Shown: positions 1-9,072, numbered from the stretch's first letter. The stretch: DNA of 64,000 nucleotides from PALSA-1353 sp050014015 (GCA_050014015.1 JBEKEC010000002.1:170729-234728), one strand, 5' to 3'. The notes: generated by a model from the sequence alone, not told the origin. Numbers and translations: made by a program.

Positions 1-648
1 GACTTGCGTATCGACGGCAAGCTGGACGACTGGGCGGCGGACGATCTGATCCAAGACGGCCGGCTGACGAAGATGGTGGACCGGCCGTCGATTCAGCATT
101 GGCGGATCGAACCGGCATCGACGCCGTCGCAGATCTACACGGGTTGGAGCGACGACAATTTTTACCTGGCGTTCCGGGTCAACGGCGCGGCGCCGGGGCA
201 GGAGTCGCACCGGAATTTCGTGGACTACCAGTTTCGCCGGGCGTGGGGCGAGGATTTGTGCCAGGTGTTGATCCAGCCGATTTACGACGACAATTCGCTG
301 GGCCCGTTGACGTACCTGGCGTGCAAACCGAACGGAGTTTGCATGGTGAAGCGGCGGCTGGACCCTCGGACGAATTCCGACCCGTGGCGGGAGACGGATG
401 GGACGGCGGTGCGATACGCGGCCGATCCGGAGCAATCGGTCTGGACGGGCGAAGCGGCGATTCCGTGGCGGTTGCTGCTGAACAACAGCACCACCAGGCC
501 GCGGCTGCTGAAGTTCAATTTCATCCAGCATCAGCAGTCGACCGGGGAGTCGGCAAGCTGGGCGGGCCCGATCGATTTCGATCAAGACGATGGATTTATG
601 GGACTGTTGTATTTACAGGAATTGAGCGCGCCGGGGCTGCATCCCTAA
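1..648 (+). CDS. 5'-truncated carbohydrate-binding (CBM9-like) domain protein
   Basis: The reading frame is open from the first base of the window, so the N-terminus is missing; a TTG at base 4 is probably internal. The visible 215 codons begin with IDGKLDDW and continue through a segment YTGWSDDNFYLAFRV, which is the pattern of CBM9-like beta-sandwich domains at the start of carbohydrate-binding or sugar-sensing secreted proteins. The end of the protein reads as a complete domain with no membrane segment. The likely role is binding of a glycan as part of a larger secreted or surface protein. The catalytic part, if any, lies upstream of the window. Family assignment is by pattern only. Confidence 0.6.
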   Translation, partial: DLRIDGKLDDWAADDLIQDGRLTKMVDRPSIQHWRIEPASTPSQIYTGWSDDNFYLAFRVNGAAPGQESHRNFVDYQFRRAWGEDLCQVLIQPIYDDNSLGPLTYLACKPNGVCMVKRRLDPRTNSDPWRETDGTAVRYAADPEQSVWTGEAAIPWRLLLNNSTTRPRLLKFNFIQHQQSTGESASWAGPIDFDQDDGFMGLLYLQELSAPGLHP

Positions 649-833
649 GACTCCCACGCGATTTCAGACGACCAGGATACCCATTTTAACGGCGGGGGTT
701 TGCGGGTTGGGTAGACGTGGCAGATTTTAGTTTGCATCGGCACAGGGCTGGGGTACGATCAAGCCGGTTTCGCCTCAGTGGGAGCGGTATCTCAGTGCAA
801 CAATTGATTTCCGGATCAAAAAAGGAGAAGAAA

Positions 834-1721
834 ATGCTTCGTATCGCCAAGACCAGGAGTTTTTGCGGCTTGTACGTTGCGGCGGCGATTTGGGCGGCGG
901 GCCCGATGTTCGGTTCGACGGCTCAAGCGGCGACCATCTCGAACGGCAATTCAGACCTGATCATCAATACCAGTGGATCGAATCCATTCATCACGAGTTG
1001 GACGGTGGACGGCGTGGATCAGTACGGAGGCTCCCCGGCCGGGAGCGAGGATTTCCAAATCTCCACGGGAGGCGGTTCGCTGGTCGAACTGAATTCTCTG
1101 AGCCTGACGAGTTCTTTCGTCAGCCCTCCTGGGCTTGGCTTGTTCTCCGCGACGTATACAGGTGAAGGCTACACGGTCACGGTGAAGGACACGCTCACCG
1201 GCGGCAACAGCGGAAGCGGCGCTTCGGCGCTAAGCGAAGTCATCACGATCAACAATACGGAAGCGGTCCCCGCCGATACGAACGTCAATAGTGCGATCGA
1301 ACTTTCGCCGCTGACTTTCCGGTTGGTGCAGGTCAGCAATCTGACCTTGGACGCGACTGCGGGGAATGACGCGCTGACGCTTAGCCCCAGCCAGCCAAAC
1401 ACCGCGAACCAAACGAACCCGTTGGGAACGGTGGCCAACGTGAGTGTCACGCCGACGCCCACTTCGTTTACGGGCGGCACGGTCGGCTCGCAAAGTGCGT
1501 CGACCGGCCCGTTTTTCGGCAACGACAGTTTCTCGTTTGAATGGGATGGAACGATTGATGCCGGCAATTCGTACCAGGTGAGCATCAATGAGACGGTGCA
1601 GGGGGCGACGGCGGGAACCGCGGCGGTGCCGCTGCCGAGTTCCGCGAAAAGCGCACTGACGATGCTGGCCGGGTTGGCGGTAATCGGCATCGTTCGGCGG
1701 ATGCGAAGAGCGATCGCTTAA
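834..1721 (+). CDS. secreted protein with PEP-CTERM-like sorting tail
   Basis: A 295-residue protein. The ATG at 834 is chosen because AAAGGAGAAG lies just upstream at 821-830; the frame stays open further 5' (to 717) but without a ribosome site. Residues 1-32 form a signal peptide ending in a TAQA-type cleavage site. The body is rich in Ser, Thr, Gly and Asn and looks like a beta-strand-rich extracellular protein. The last 30 residues have the tripartite layout of exosortase substrates: a VPLPSS motif (a variant of V-PEP), a hydrophobic helix, and the basic end RRMRRA. Such proteins are thought to be processed by an exosortase at the inner membrane. No exosortase is encoded in this window. 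A clear terminator follows. Molecular function is unknown. Confidence 0.8.
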   Translation: MLRIAKTRSFCGLYVAAAIWAAGPMFGSTAQAATISNGNSDLIINTSGSNPFITSWTVDGVDQYGGSPAGSEDFQISTGGGSLVELNSLSLTSSFVSPPGLGLFSATYTGEGYTVTVKDTLTGGNSGSGASALSEVITINNTEAVPADTNVNSAIELSPLTFRLVQVSNLTLDATAGNDALTLSPSQPNTANQTNPLGTVANVSVTPTPTSFTGGTVGSQSASTGPFFGNDSFSFEWDGTIDAGNSYQVSINETVQGATAGTAAVPLPSSAKSALTMLAGLAVIGIVRRMRRAIA

Positions 1722-1747
1722 GGCGAAAATCCGATTGAAAAAGGACT

Positions 1748-1775
1748 GCCCCGGGAGCAAGCTCCCGGGGCTTTT
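1748..1775 (+). terminator. rho-independent terminator after the PEP-CTERM-like gene
   Basis: GCCCCGGGAGC (1748-1758) pairs perfectly with GCTCCCGGGGC (1761-1771) across a two-base AA turn and is followed by TTTTGTTT. The core GGGAGCAAGCTCCC is a sister of the REP hairpin core GGCGAGCAAGCTCGCC found elsewhere in the window. Confidence 0.85.
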
Positions 1776-1826
1776 GTTTGGGAAAGGATTGGGGCAATTT
1801 GGAGTTTTCCGCGGCCAAGGGAACCC

Positions 1827-1861
1827 AGGGATGGCCATCCGTGGGCTTTCGGGATTGAAAT
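1827..1861. repeat. dispersed palindrome with ATGGCCAT core, copy 1
   Basis: Bases 1831-1861 match the reverse complement of 23829-23859 with one difference over 31 bases. The core GGATGGCCATCC is palindromic. It lies between the terminator and lnt. Confidence 0.7.
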
Positions 1862-1926
1862 CGAACCACCACCAATGCGCTTGGGGCGCTTGACGGTTGG
1901 CGCGCCGCCTTGGAGCATGGCGGGCA

Positions 1927-3603
1927 ATGGCGGACATTGATAAGGGGCGATCGGGATTTCTCAGGCCGGCGGGGTTGGCGGCCTCTTGTGTGGCGCTGCT
2001 GACGCTGGCGTTCGCGCCGGTGGGACAATTTTATCTCGCCTGGGTGGGCCTGGCGCCGTGGCTGATATTGCTGGCGGAAGCCAGATCGAAGAAATCAGTG
2101 TTTTTCTGGAGCTGGATCGCGGGGACGGCGTTCTTCGTCGCCAATATGTGGTGGATGTCATGCATCAGTTGGCCGGGGATGATGGCGCTGATGATTTTTT
2201 GCGGGCTGTATTGGGGGCTTGCGGCCCTGGTCATTCGCGGAGCGGGACTTTTGCACGGGGGGATTTTGGGCGGAGTGTTGGGGATCGCGGTAGTGTGGAC
2301 GGCGTTTGAATGGTTGAGGGGAATTATCTTTACCGGGTTGCCGTGGTTGTATCTTGGATACACGCAGACGCCGATTTTGGCGATGTGCCAGGTGGCGGAC
2401 ATCGCGGGAGCATACGGGGTGACGTTCTGGGTGGTGGCGGTAAATGGGCTGGTGGCGACGGCATGGTTGAATCGCGATCGGCTGCGCGGGTTGGTTCCGG
2501 CGGCGGGGGTAGTGGGGATGTTGACGATCATGCTGATGGGGTATGGGCTGTATCGGATGTGGCAGACGGCCCGCTGCCTATCGGCGGGTCCGACGCTGGC
2601 GCTGGTGCAATCGAATTACCCGCAAACCAACACAGGCGAAAAGCCGGTGAAAGTTGCCGAGAGGCTGGAATTCCATGCGGGCAAGACCCTGGCGGCATTG
2701 AATGATGAGCCGGGGAAAATCGACATGGTCGTCTGGTCGGAAACGATGATGTGCCCGCTGAACGTCACGGCCCGGCTGGAGGATCCGCGCTTTCAGGAGA
2801 TTTACGAAGCGCTGAGCGGCCTGACGAGGAACAATCACGTCGCCTTGCTCACCGGCGGGGAATATTACGCGGATTGGCAAGATGAGACGCGCGACGATGG
2901 GATATACCGGGTTCCGAAGGAGCAGCGGAACACGGTATATTTGTTCGATCGCGACGGGCGGATGGACGATTCGCCGGGGCATCGGTATGACAAGATCCAT
3001 CTGGTTCCGTGGGGCGAATTCATTCCGGGTAAAGAGTCGATGCCGTTTTTGTACAAGCTGTCCGTGGCGTTGGGGCCGAACTATTACACGGATTACATCA
3101 TGCAGCCCGGAGACGTGCTGACGGTGTTTCATTTGAAGGACCAGGGGCGGGACTTTCGATTTGTGACGCCGATCTGCTTTGAGGACATTGATGCGCGGAT
3201 TTGCTCGGCGATGTTTCGGCCGACGGATGGCGGGGGCAAGCGTGCGGATTTTCTGGTGAACCTGACGAACGACGGGTGGTTCAAGGCGAACGAGAACGCG
3301 CAGCATTTTCAGGCGGCGACGTTCCGGAGCATCGAAAACCGCGCGTGGATGGCGCGGTGCGTCAACACGGGGATCAGCGGGTTTATAGATTCCGAGGGGC
3401 ACAGCGGCGATCTCTTGCCCGCCAGGGTGGAAGGGTCGAGCGTGAGGCGGATCATGATCGACGGTCGGCTGAGTTTTTACACGAGATTCGGGGACGTTTT
3501 CGCATGGGGTTGCGTCGGGGGGTCGGGGGTGATGGCGGCGTGGGCGTGGAAAAACAGGCGGAAACCGGAGACGGCGAAGAAAGAAGAGGAAAAGTCATCA
3601 TGA
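1927..3603 (+). CDS. lnt: apolipoprotein N-acyltransferase
   Basis: Lnt transfers a fatty acyl chain from phospholipid to the N-terminal cysteine of lipoproteins in the inner membrane, the last step of lipoprotein maturation. The first ~220 residues are multiple membrane helices, followed by a periplasmic carbon-nitrogen-hydrolase domain. The three catalytic residues can be placed: Glu in VVWSETMMCP (about residue 272), Lys in YDKIHLVPWGEF (about 355) and Cys in PICFEDID (about 416). A final helix precedes a basic C-terminus. The ATG at 1927 is preferred; the frame is open to a TTG at 1897, but neither has a strong ribosome site. The stop overlaps the start of the next gene as ATGA, so the following lipoprotein is translationally coupled to its maturation enzyme. 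About 558 residues, near the usual length. Confidence 0.92.
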   Translation: MADIDKGRSGFLRPAGLAASCVALLTLAFAPVGQFYLAWVGLAPWLILLAEARSKKSVFFWSWIAGTAFFVANMWWMSCISWPGMMALMIFCGLYWGLAALVIRGAGLLHGGILGGVLGIAVVWTAFEWLRGIIFTGLPWLYLGYTQTPILAMCQVADIAGAYGVTFWVVAVNGLVATAWLNRDRLRGLVPAAGVVGMLTIMLMGYGLYRMWQTARCLSAGPTLALVQSNYPQTNTGEKPVKVAERLEFHAGKTLAALNDEPGKIDMVVWSETMMCPLNVTARLEDPRFQEIYEALSGLTRNNHVALLTGGEYYADWQDETRDDGIYRVPKEQRNTVYLFDRDGRMDDSPGHRYDKIHLVPWGEFIPGKESMPFLYKLSVALGPNYYTDYIMQPGDVLTVFHLKDQGRDFRFVTPICFEDIDARICSAMFRPTDGGGKRADFLVNLTNDGWFKANENAQHFQAATFRSIENRAWMARCVNTGISGFIDSEGHSGDLLPARVEGSSVRRIMIDGRLSFYTRFGDVFAWGCVGGSGVMAAWAWKNRRKPETAKKEEEKSS

Positions 3604-4592
3604 AGAATAAAGTGCTCGGATTGATGCTGGTTTTGGCGTTGTGGGGATGCGCGTCGGAAGAGAAGGTTGATTCGAAGGCCCCGGCCCCCCCGCCGTCGGT
3701 GAAGCCGGCGCCGGCGTACGTACGGCAGGCGATCGACCCGGAATTGCACGCCAAGGCGAAGCAGGAACTTTTGGCCGAAACGAATTCGTCGGACCCGTTT
3801 CTGCGATGCAACGTGATCGAGGCGTTGAGCGACGTGGATGCGGCGGATGCGCCGGCGGCGGTGCTGAAGGGGCTGGGGGACGCGGATTCGCCGGTGCGAT
3901 TTGCGGCGGCGATGGCGGCGGGCCAGATGAAGCTGGTGGACGCCTACAAGCCGCTCAGGGACATGGCCGATGATCCGGACCCGCGCGTTCGCGCCGGGGT
4001 TCGGTTTGCGCTGCATCGGCTGGGGGATACGCGGTTGAGCCATGACCTGGAGCGGTTGGCGGCAAGCCCCGATCCGCACGTTCGGGGGACGGTGGCGTTC
4101 GTTTTGGGCCTGTTGAAGGAACCGAGCGCGGCAAAGATGCTGGGGACTCTGTCGGCCGACCGGGCGCCGTCGGTGCGAATCCAGGCCGCGGAAGCGCTCT
4201 GGCGGCTGGGGGATCAGCGCGGTCTGGAGGATTTGGCGGCGTACGCGATCAGCGGCTACCCGGACGACCAGATCATTGCCTTACAGGCGCTGGCTGAGCC
4301 GGGGGATCAACGGGTGATCCAGCACATTCGGGCGGAACTGACGAGCGATTACCCGGAAGTGTGTCTGGCGGCGGCGCGGGGGGTGGGAATGCTGGGATCG
4401 GACGAGGGATGGTGGGTGGCCGTTCCGGCCGCCACGAGCAAGGACCCGCGACAGCGTTCGATGGCGGCGGCGGCCATGGGAGCGATCGGGCGGTCGGATT
4501 TGCAGCCCTATCTGAAAGACCTGCTGAGCGACCCGGATGCCGCAGTGCGGATTTCCGCGGCCACCGCCATATTGCAACTGCGTTCGCCGTGA
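3600..4592 (+). CDS. HEAT-repeat lipoprotein
   Basis: The ATG at 3600 overlaps the lnt stop as ATGA. The 330-residue product starts with a short signal peptide and the lipobox LALWGC, then a proline-rich linker, then tandem helical repeats of about 31 residues from residue 45 to the end. Repeats carry phrases such as SPVRFAAAMAAG, DPRVRAGVRFAL and AAVRISAATA, typical of HEAT/PBS-lyase-type repeats. Such solenoids serve as binding scaffolds; no enzymatic motif is visible. It is probably anchored to a membrane by its lipidated cysteine. Coupling to lnt suggests co-expression rather than a shared reaction. The partner is unknown. Confidence 0.85.
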   Translation: MKNKVLGLMLVLALWGCASEEKVDSKAPAPPPSVKPAPAYVRQAIDPELHAKAKQELLAETNSSDPFLRCNVIEALSDVDAADAPAAVLKGLGDADSPVRFAAAMAAGQMKLVDAYKPLRDMADDPDPRVRAGVRFALHRLGDTRLSHDLERLAASPDPHVRGTVAFVLGLLKEPSAAKMLGTLSADRAPSVRIQAAEALWRLGDQRGLEDLAAYAISGYPDDQIIALQALAEPGDQRVIQHIRAELTSDYPEVCLAAARGVGMLGSDEGWWVAVPAATSKDPRQRSMAAAAMGAIGRSDLQPYLKDLLSDPDAAVRISAATAILQLRSP

Positions 4593-4838
4593 CGCCGGAG
4601 CGACGGCGATCGACAGAAGGACTCCGGTTGCAGACCATGCAAATCCAGCGATGTGCCGCCCGGCACAAGAATCATCTCCGCATGGGTTTACGACCCGGAG
4701 AGTGGGCGGGCCCATCGGTTGGTAGGGGCTGGTCCGTTTTTCCGGCCGAAATCTGTGGCCAAGCCGGTTTCCCGGAATTTGCACTGAGAATCCCGCGAAC
4801 ACCGGAAATGGCGAATCTGCCGAATCTTACGAAAAAAC
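4593..4838. other. intergenic region, no gene seen
   Basis: I see no supported coding frame, strong hairpin or repeat here. The last 30 bases become AT-rich and lead into the promoter at 4839. Confidence 0.5.
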
Positions 4839-4866
4839 TTGACAGTGAACGCAATAAAAATACTAT
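4839..4866 (+). promoter_or_regulatory. sigma-70-type promoter
   Basis: A consensus TTGACA (4839-4844) is followed after 16 bases by TACTAT (4861-4866) in an AT-rich stretch that contrasts with the GC-rich surroundings. It lies 27 bases before the ATG at 4893, which implies a short leader. Confidence 0.75.
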
Positions 4867-4892
4867 AGAGAATCGGCTAGACACAAAGGCCT

Positions 4893-5855
4893 ATGGCGCC
4901 TAGTCGTCCTCGGCGGGGGACGGTCCGCCAAGGGTTTTTTGAGGGCCTGCGAGAGAGTTTCAAGGAGCAGCATTTGAGTCCCCTTACCAAATTGTTCGTC
5001 GCGTTGCTGGTGATCGTGTCGATGTTGAACGCCGCGGCAATCGTGGTGTTCGTCAATGAGGCACAGCCGTTGAAGCCGCAACTGGATGCGTTGAATCAGC
5101 AGTTGGCGTCGGTGCGCTCGGAGGCCGCGGCCAACCTGGCGGCGAAGAACAAGGCGGAAGGCAATTACAACTCCGAGGTGCTGCTGCATCAGAAGGACAA
5201 CAGCAATTACCAGGGGATGATCACCAGCGTCAAATCGGATTTGAACAATGCCACCGTGACCATCGCCCGGTTGCAGGCCGACAATACCAATCTACAGGCG
5301 GCGATGAACCAGGCGAACAGCAACGTGCAGCTTTCAACCTCCACGGCGAACAAACTACAGGAGCAGGTGACGCAGCTTCGCACGTCCAATGATGGGTTGG
5401 CCAAGCAGAACGAGGACTTTGCGCGGCGAAACGCACAGCTGACCAGCACGCTGGAAAGCCTACAGGCGAAGGATGAGGAGACTCAGGAACAATTGGCGCA
5501 GGTGAAAGACGACAAGCAGAAGCTGGCGGGAGCTTTGAAGGAGCGGGGATATGATCCCGACCTGATCCTGCAGGCGCCGGTGGCCAACGCCCTGGGCGCT
5601 CCATCCATCGAGGGCGTGGTGCGGGAGAAGAGCGTGATCAACGGCAACACGTTCGTGACGATCTCGGTGGGAAGCGCCGACGGCGTGACCAAGGGGATGA
5701 GGTTTTACGTCGTCAACGGGGCGGAGTTCCTGGGGATCGTGACCATCGACACGGTGGATTCGGATAATTCCATCGGCAAGCTGGAGGGCGAGCCGGCCAA
5801 GATAAGCCAGGTTCAGAAGGGCGACGAGGTCAAAACGCAGCTTCGCGGATCGTAG
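4893..5855 (+). CDS. membrane-anchored coiled-coil protein
   Basis: A 320-residue protein. About 25 basic cytoplasmic residues precede one transmembrane helix (LFVALLVIVSMLNAAAIVVF, about 33-52), then a long coiled coil rich in Gln, Asn, Ala and Leu (about 60-220), and a compact beta-rich C-terminal domain (about 235-315) with NTFVTISVGSADGVTKGM. That phrase resembles the beta-barrel domain of MreC-like and related envelope proteins, so a structural role in the cell envelope is possible, but I do not assign the family. Transcription probably starts at the TTGACA/TACTAT promoter just upstream. The next gene, a tiny membrane protein, begins 27 bases later and is probably co-transcribed. Confidence 0.8.
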   Translation: MAPSRPRRGTVRQGFFEGLRESFKEQHLSPLTKLFVALLVIVSMLNAAAIVVFVNEAQPLKPQLDALNQQLASVRSEAAANLAAKNKAEGNYNSEVLLHQKDNSNYQGMITSVKSDLNNATVTIARLQADNTNLQAAMNQANSNVQLSTSTANKLQEQVTQLRTSNDGLAKQNEDFARRNAQLTSTLESLQAKDEETQEQLAQVKDDKQKLAGALKERGYDPDLILQAPVANALGAPSIEGVVREKSVINGNTFVTISVGSADGVTKGMRFYVVNGAEFLGIVTIDTVDSDNSIGKLEGEPAKISQVQKGDEVKTQLRGS

Positions 5856-5882
5856 GTTCAGCATTGGATTGGAGTCTGATTC

Positions 5883-6053
5883 ATGAGTCGGATAGCAACG
5901 GGTGATCGGCCGGTACTGGTGAAGCCGGGGAACAACGTGTACACGGTGCTGGTGGCGGTGGCGTTGCTGGTGAACGTGCTTTGCTTTCTGCTGATATTGC
6001 TGAGTTACACCAAGGTTTTCGGGGACAAGGCGAATTTGTTTTCAACGCATTGA
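5883..6053 (+). CDS. 56-residue single-pass membrane microprotein
   Basis: A short frame starting at ATG 5883 and ending at TGA 6051-6053. GGAG lies about 10 bases before the start. The product has a basic N-terminal tail of about 18 residues, one hydrophobic stretch (VYTVLVAVALLVNVLCFLLI, about 19-38) and a short polar C-terminus. It sits 27 bases after the coiled-coil membrane protein with no intervening terminator, so the two are probably made together and may interact in the membrane. I do not recognise a family. The clean signal-anchor pattern and ribosome site are the reasons for calling it. Confidence 0.6.
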   Translation: MSRIATGDRPVLVKPGNNVYTVLVAVALLVNVLCFLLILLSYTKVFGDKANLFSTH

Positions 6054-6092
6054 CGCGCGTCGCAAGCGACGCGGCTAAACGTAAACGAAACA

Positions 6093-6728
6093 ATGCCGTT
6101 CCGGCTGCGTGATTGCCTGCCATTCTCGGGGTTCGGGGCCCAGGGGTTCAAATTTCTGGAAACGGGCCGGCTGATCGACCAGGAGCTGGAGTTAGTTCCG
6201 CCGTCGGAGCAATGGGTTGACGCGGCGCTGACGGCGTGCAAGCACCCGCTGTCGCTGGAGCAGTCGCCGGCGCTGGCGGATGCCTCGCGGCAGCAGATTT
6301 TGGAATTTGTGAAGGCCTGCCCCCAGGGCCGGCAGGCGGCCAACGCCTCCGCGGGGATGGCGCCGGCATATCACTTCTGGATGCGCGTTGCCGACAACCC
6401 GGAACTGGCCATCGCCGGGGGAATCAATCTGCGGATCGGGAATCAATATGACCTGCTGATGTACAACGGGCAGGTGGGGTATCACGTTTACCCGGCGGCG
6501 CGGGGACGCCATTACGCCGAGCGGGCATGCCGGCTGTTGTTTCCGCTGGCGCTTCGGCATGCGATCAATCCGCTGTGGATCACGTGCAACCCGGACAATT
6601 TCGCGTCGAGGCGGACGTGCGAGCGGCTGGGGGGCAAGCTGGTGGAGATCGTGGCGGTGCCAGCGGAGCATGCGCTATATGCTCGCGGGGAGCGTGAAAA
6701 GTGCCGGTATCGCATAGACCTGACGTAA
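6093..6728 (+). CDS. GNAT-family N-acetyltransferase
   Basis: A 211-residue cytoplasmic protein. The C-terminal half carries the GNAT acetyl-CoA fold: a beta strand (GQVGYHVYPAARGRHYAERA) with the RGRxYA pyrophosphate-binding loop in the position of the usual R/Q-x-x-G-x-G/A motif, then a helix and the strand-helix phrase NPDNFASRRTCERLGGK typical of this superfamily. The substrate is unknown; relatives acetylate amino groups of amino acids, peptides or small molecules. It starts 39 bases after the microprotein and converges on the next gene, leaving an 18-base gap. Confidence 0.8.
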   Translation: MPFRLRDCLPFSGFGAQGFKFLETGRLIDQELELVPPSEQWVDAALTACKHPLSLEQSPALADASRQQILEFVKACPQGRQAANASAGMAPAYHFWMRVADNPELAIAGGINLRIGNQYDLLMYNGQVGYHVYPAARGRHYAERACRLLFPLALRHAINPLWITCNPDNFASRRTCERLGGKLVEIVAVPAEHALYARGEREKCRYRIDLT

Positions 6729-6746
6729 GTCTGGCGACGGGAAACG

Positions 6747-8936
6747 TCAGTCGTGCCGCCTTGCGGCGCGGAGCGCGGCGATGGCGTTGGCGATGACGGA
6801 GATGATTCCGCCGGCCACGACCAATATGGCGGCGTAGAGCCAGCCGTTCCAGGTGACGGCCGCGGCTGGATCGAAAACGAGGGGGGGAGGCGGCGGTGAG
6901 GGAGCGACGTCGGCAGCCGGGGCGGCGACCGCGGGGGGCGGGGGCGGAGGACGTTTGGGCGGAGCGGTGCGAAGAACGATTTTCTGATCGCCGGCGCCGG
7001 CGAATCGGTTCCTATATCCGCTGGGTGTGCTGTAAGAGATGTTCAGGCGGTCGCCGGAGACGACGGCACAAGTGAACTGACCGTTGGAGTCGGTGGTGAT
7101 GCCGTTGTAACCGCTGCGCGGGCCGTTCACGTTGACTCGTGTGCCGGCGACGGGCTTGCTATCGGCGTCGAGGAGCACGCCGGCGATAGTGGAGTCGCGT
7201 TTGTAGAGGGTGAGATCGTGCGCGGCGGTGGTTTGGCCTGGTTGCAAGCGAAGATCGGAGGTGCTGGCTTGGCCGTAGCCGTCGCGCATGGCCTCGACGG
7301 AATAAACGGCGTCAGCCCAAAGAGCGGGAACGGTGTAATTCCCCCGCTCGTCGGTGGAACCGCTGGTTTGTCCCGAAGTATATCGGCCGGCGCGGACGAA
7401 GAGGACAATTTGAGCATCCTTGATCGGCTGGCTCTGAGGATCGAGCACGCGGCCGGATATGGATGCCAGGGCGTTTTTCTCAAGTTGAACGACGACCTCA
7501 CCGGGCGCGGCCCGGTTGACGACCACCGCCTTCGGCGTTGCCAGATCCTGAAAGCGGGCGCGGACCTGGAGTTGTCCGGTGCGGGGCATGGGCATCGTTT
7601 GGAAGGTACCGTCGGCGCCCGTGGTGATGGCCATGCGTAACATGGGCATATCATCGGAAGAGGTGGTGACGGCAGCTCCGGGGATGGGATTGCCATCGGG
7701 ATCGACGACCTTTCCCTTCACGGGGGCCATCAGCACGCGAGGGAGGCGGAACTCGACGGAGGCGGTTTGGCCGTCGGGAATGGTGATGGTCTTGCTGTCG
7801 GGGCTGGGCCTGGCGAAACCGTCGGCGGGAGTGCTAGACGCGACGTAGACGAGTTGTTCGCCGGGAGCAACGCGAGCCGTGAAGGCGCCGTTGGCGTCGG
7901 TGCTAACGGACTGAACGTAGTTCGAATCTCGCGGATATGCTGGGCCGCGGATTTCGACGGGAACGCCAGCAATGGGGTTGCCGTTATCGGCAGCGATGGT
8001 CCTACCGGTGAGGATCACACCGGGGATAAGAGACAAGTTGATCCCGGATTTTGCGCTGCCGGCGAGGAGATTGATCTTTTCAACGGCTTTGGCGGTCCAG
8101 GATTTTTGCAATTGCTCGTCAGGATCAAGAGTGACGACGTATTGTCCGGGACGAAGCCGCTTGACAGTATAGGAGCCGTCAGCGGCAGTAATGGCTTCGA
8201 TATTGCTAATTTCGCTAGATTGTGCAGCCAAGGCAATTCCGGCGGCGGGTTTGCCGGTTGTGCCATAGGTAACCACGCCGGAAATGGCGGAAGCGGCAAA
8301 AAGGCGGATGGGATCGGCATGAGTTTTCGGAGCGGTGTCGAGAACGACCCGGTCGCGGTAGGCAAGTTGGGCATATCGCTCGTCGGCAACGGCAAATTCA
8401 GCCTGCGCGCCTTGCGGGAGGCCGGCGATGGTGCAAACGCCGTTGGCATCGGTAACGGCGGACCACGGAGGGTTGTAGTCGGGGGGAATCCAAATGCTCA
8501 TGGACTGTCCGGTCATGTTCCGAGGAAATTGGACGTATCGGAGCGAAACGGCGACGCCGGCGACGGGCTTCTTGTCGGGGGTGAGGAAAGTGAGCGTCAC
8601 GTCCGTGCGGCGTGAAAGACGAATCTCGGCTCGATGATTGGGGGCAATCGGCGCGCCGCCGAGGCCGAAGCCGGGGGCGGCGGCGTCGAATTCACCATGG
8701 TCAATATCGGTCCGAGGAAAATGGAAATCTCCGTTATCGTCACTGCGCGTGGTAGGCGCATCGCGAGGCGTGGTGAGATCGGCTACGACGGGGCCTCCAG
8801 GAAATCTGAAGAGATAGACGGTGGCATCCTTTACGGGCTTGCCGTCGGGACTGAGGATCCTGCCGGTGTAATCGGCGGCAAGGGCCGCCGGAGAAAGCAG
8901 CGCGAAGGCGAGGATGAGCCAGGAAGGAGTTTTCAC
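6747..8936 (-). CDS. secreted multi-domain protein with carboxypeptidase-regulatory-like repeats
   Basis: A 729-residue protein starting at GTG 8936. A signal peptide (LILAFALLSPAALAADY) is followed by about seven beta-sandwich repeats with phrases such as GRILSPDGKPVKDATVYL, GKVVDPDGNPIPGAAV, GRVLDPQSQPIKDAQIVL and GVLLDADSKPVAGTRV. This is the carboxypeptidase regulatory-like (transthyretin-like) repeat common in large extracellular proteins of Planctomycetes. A Pro-rich linker (about 660-690) leads to one C-terminal membrane helix and a basic tail, so the repeats project outside the inner membrane. No protease motif is present. It probably has an adhesive or structural role. Palindromic repeats lie directly upstream. 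Confidence 0.85.
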   Translation of the reverse strand: MKTPSWLILAFALLSPAALAADYTGRILSPDGKPVKDATVYLFRFPGGPVVADLTTPRDAPTTRSDDNGDFHFPRTDIDHGEFDAAAPGFGLGGAPIAPNHRAEIRLSRRTDVTLTFLTPDKKPVAGVAVSLRYVQFPRNMTGQSMSIWIPPDYNPPWSAVTDANGVCTIAGLPQGAQAEFAVADERYAQLAYRDRVVLDTAPKTHADPIRLFAASAISGVVTYGTTGKPAAGIALAAQSSEISNIEAITAADGSYTVKRLRPGQYVVTLDPDEQLQKSWTAKAVEKINLLAGSAKSGINLSLIPGVILTGRTIAADNGNPIAGVPVEIRGPAYPRDSNYVQSVSTDANGAFTARVAPGEQLVYVASSTPADGFARPSPDSKTITIPDGQTASVEFRLPRVLMAPVKGKVVDPDGNPIPGAAVTTSSDDMPMLRMAITTGADGTFQTMPMPRTGQLQVRARFQDLATPKAVVVNRAAPGEVVVQLEKNALASISGRVLDPQSQPIKDAQIVLFVRAGRYTSGQTSGSTDERGNYTVPALWADAVYSVEAMRDGYGQASTSDLRLQPGQTTAAHDLTLYKRDSTIAGVLLDADSKPVAGTRVNVNGPRSGYNGITTDSNGQFTCAVVSGDRLNISYSTPSGYRNRFAGAGDQKIVLRTAPPKRPPPPPPAVAAPAADVAPSPPPPPLVFDPAAAVTWNGWLYAAILVVAGGIISVIANAIAALRAARRHD

Positions 8937-8967
8937 GTTTGCTCAAACTTTCTGCGAGCCATCTTCT

Positions 8968-9072
8968 TCCCCTCCCCTGGTACTCCGGGGGAGGGTCAGC
9001 GTGGGGGTTTGGTGGGCCAATCGACGCTCGACCCCTACCCCAACCCTCCCCCTGAGTACAAGGGGAGGGGGA
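8968..9072. repeat. inverted pair of GGGGGAGGG-type dispersed repeats
   Basis: One unit (8968-9008, CCCCTCCCCTGGTACTCC then GGGGGAGGG) faces a second in opposite orientation (about 9031-9072, with CCCCAACCCTCCCCCTGAG). Related units occur at 12694-12738 and 19094-19140, all near gene ends. Confidence 0.75.

Noticed and set aside
735..800. GCACAGGGC followed by a possible paired region ahead of the PEP-CTERM-like gene, suggesting a c-di-GMP (GEMM) riboswitch
   Set aside because: Only the GCACAGGGC word fits; the AAACC, tetraloop stem and GGGACGCAAAGCC parts of the consensus are missing.
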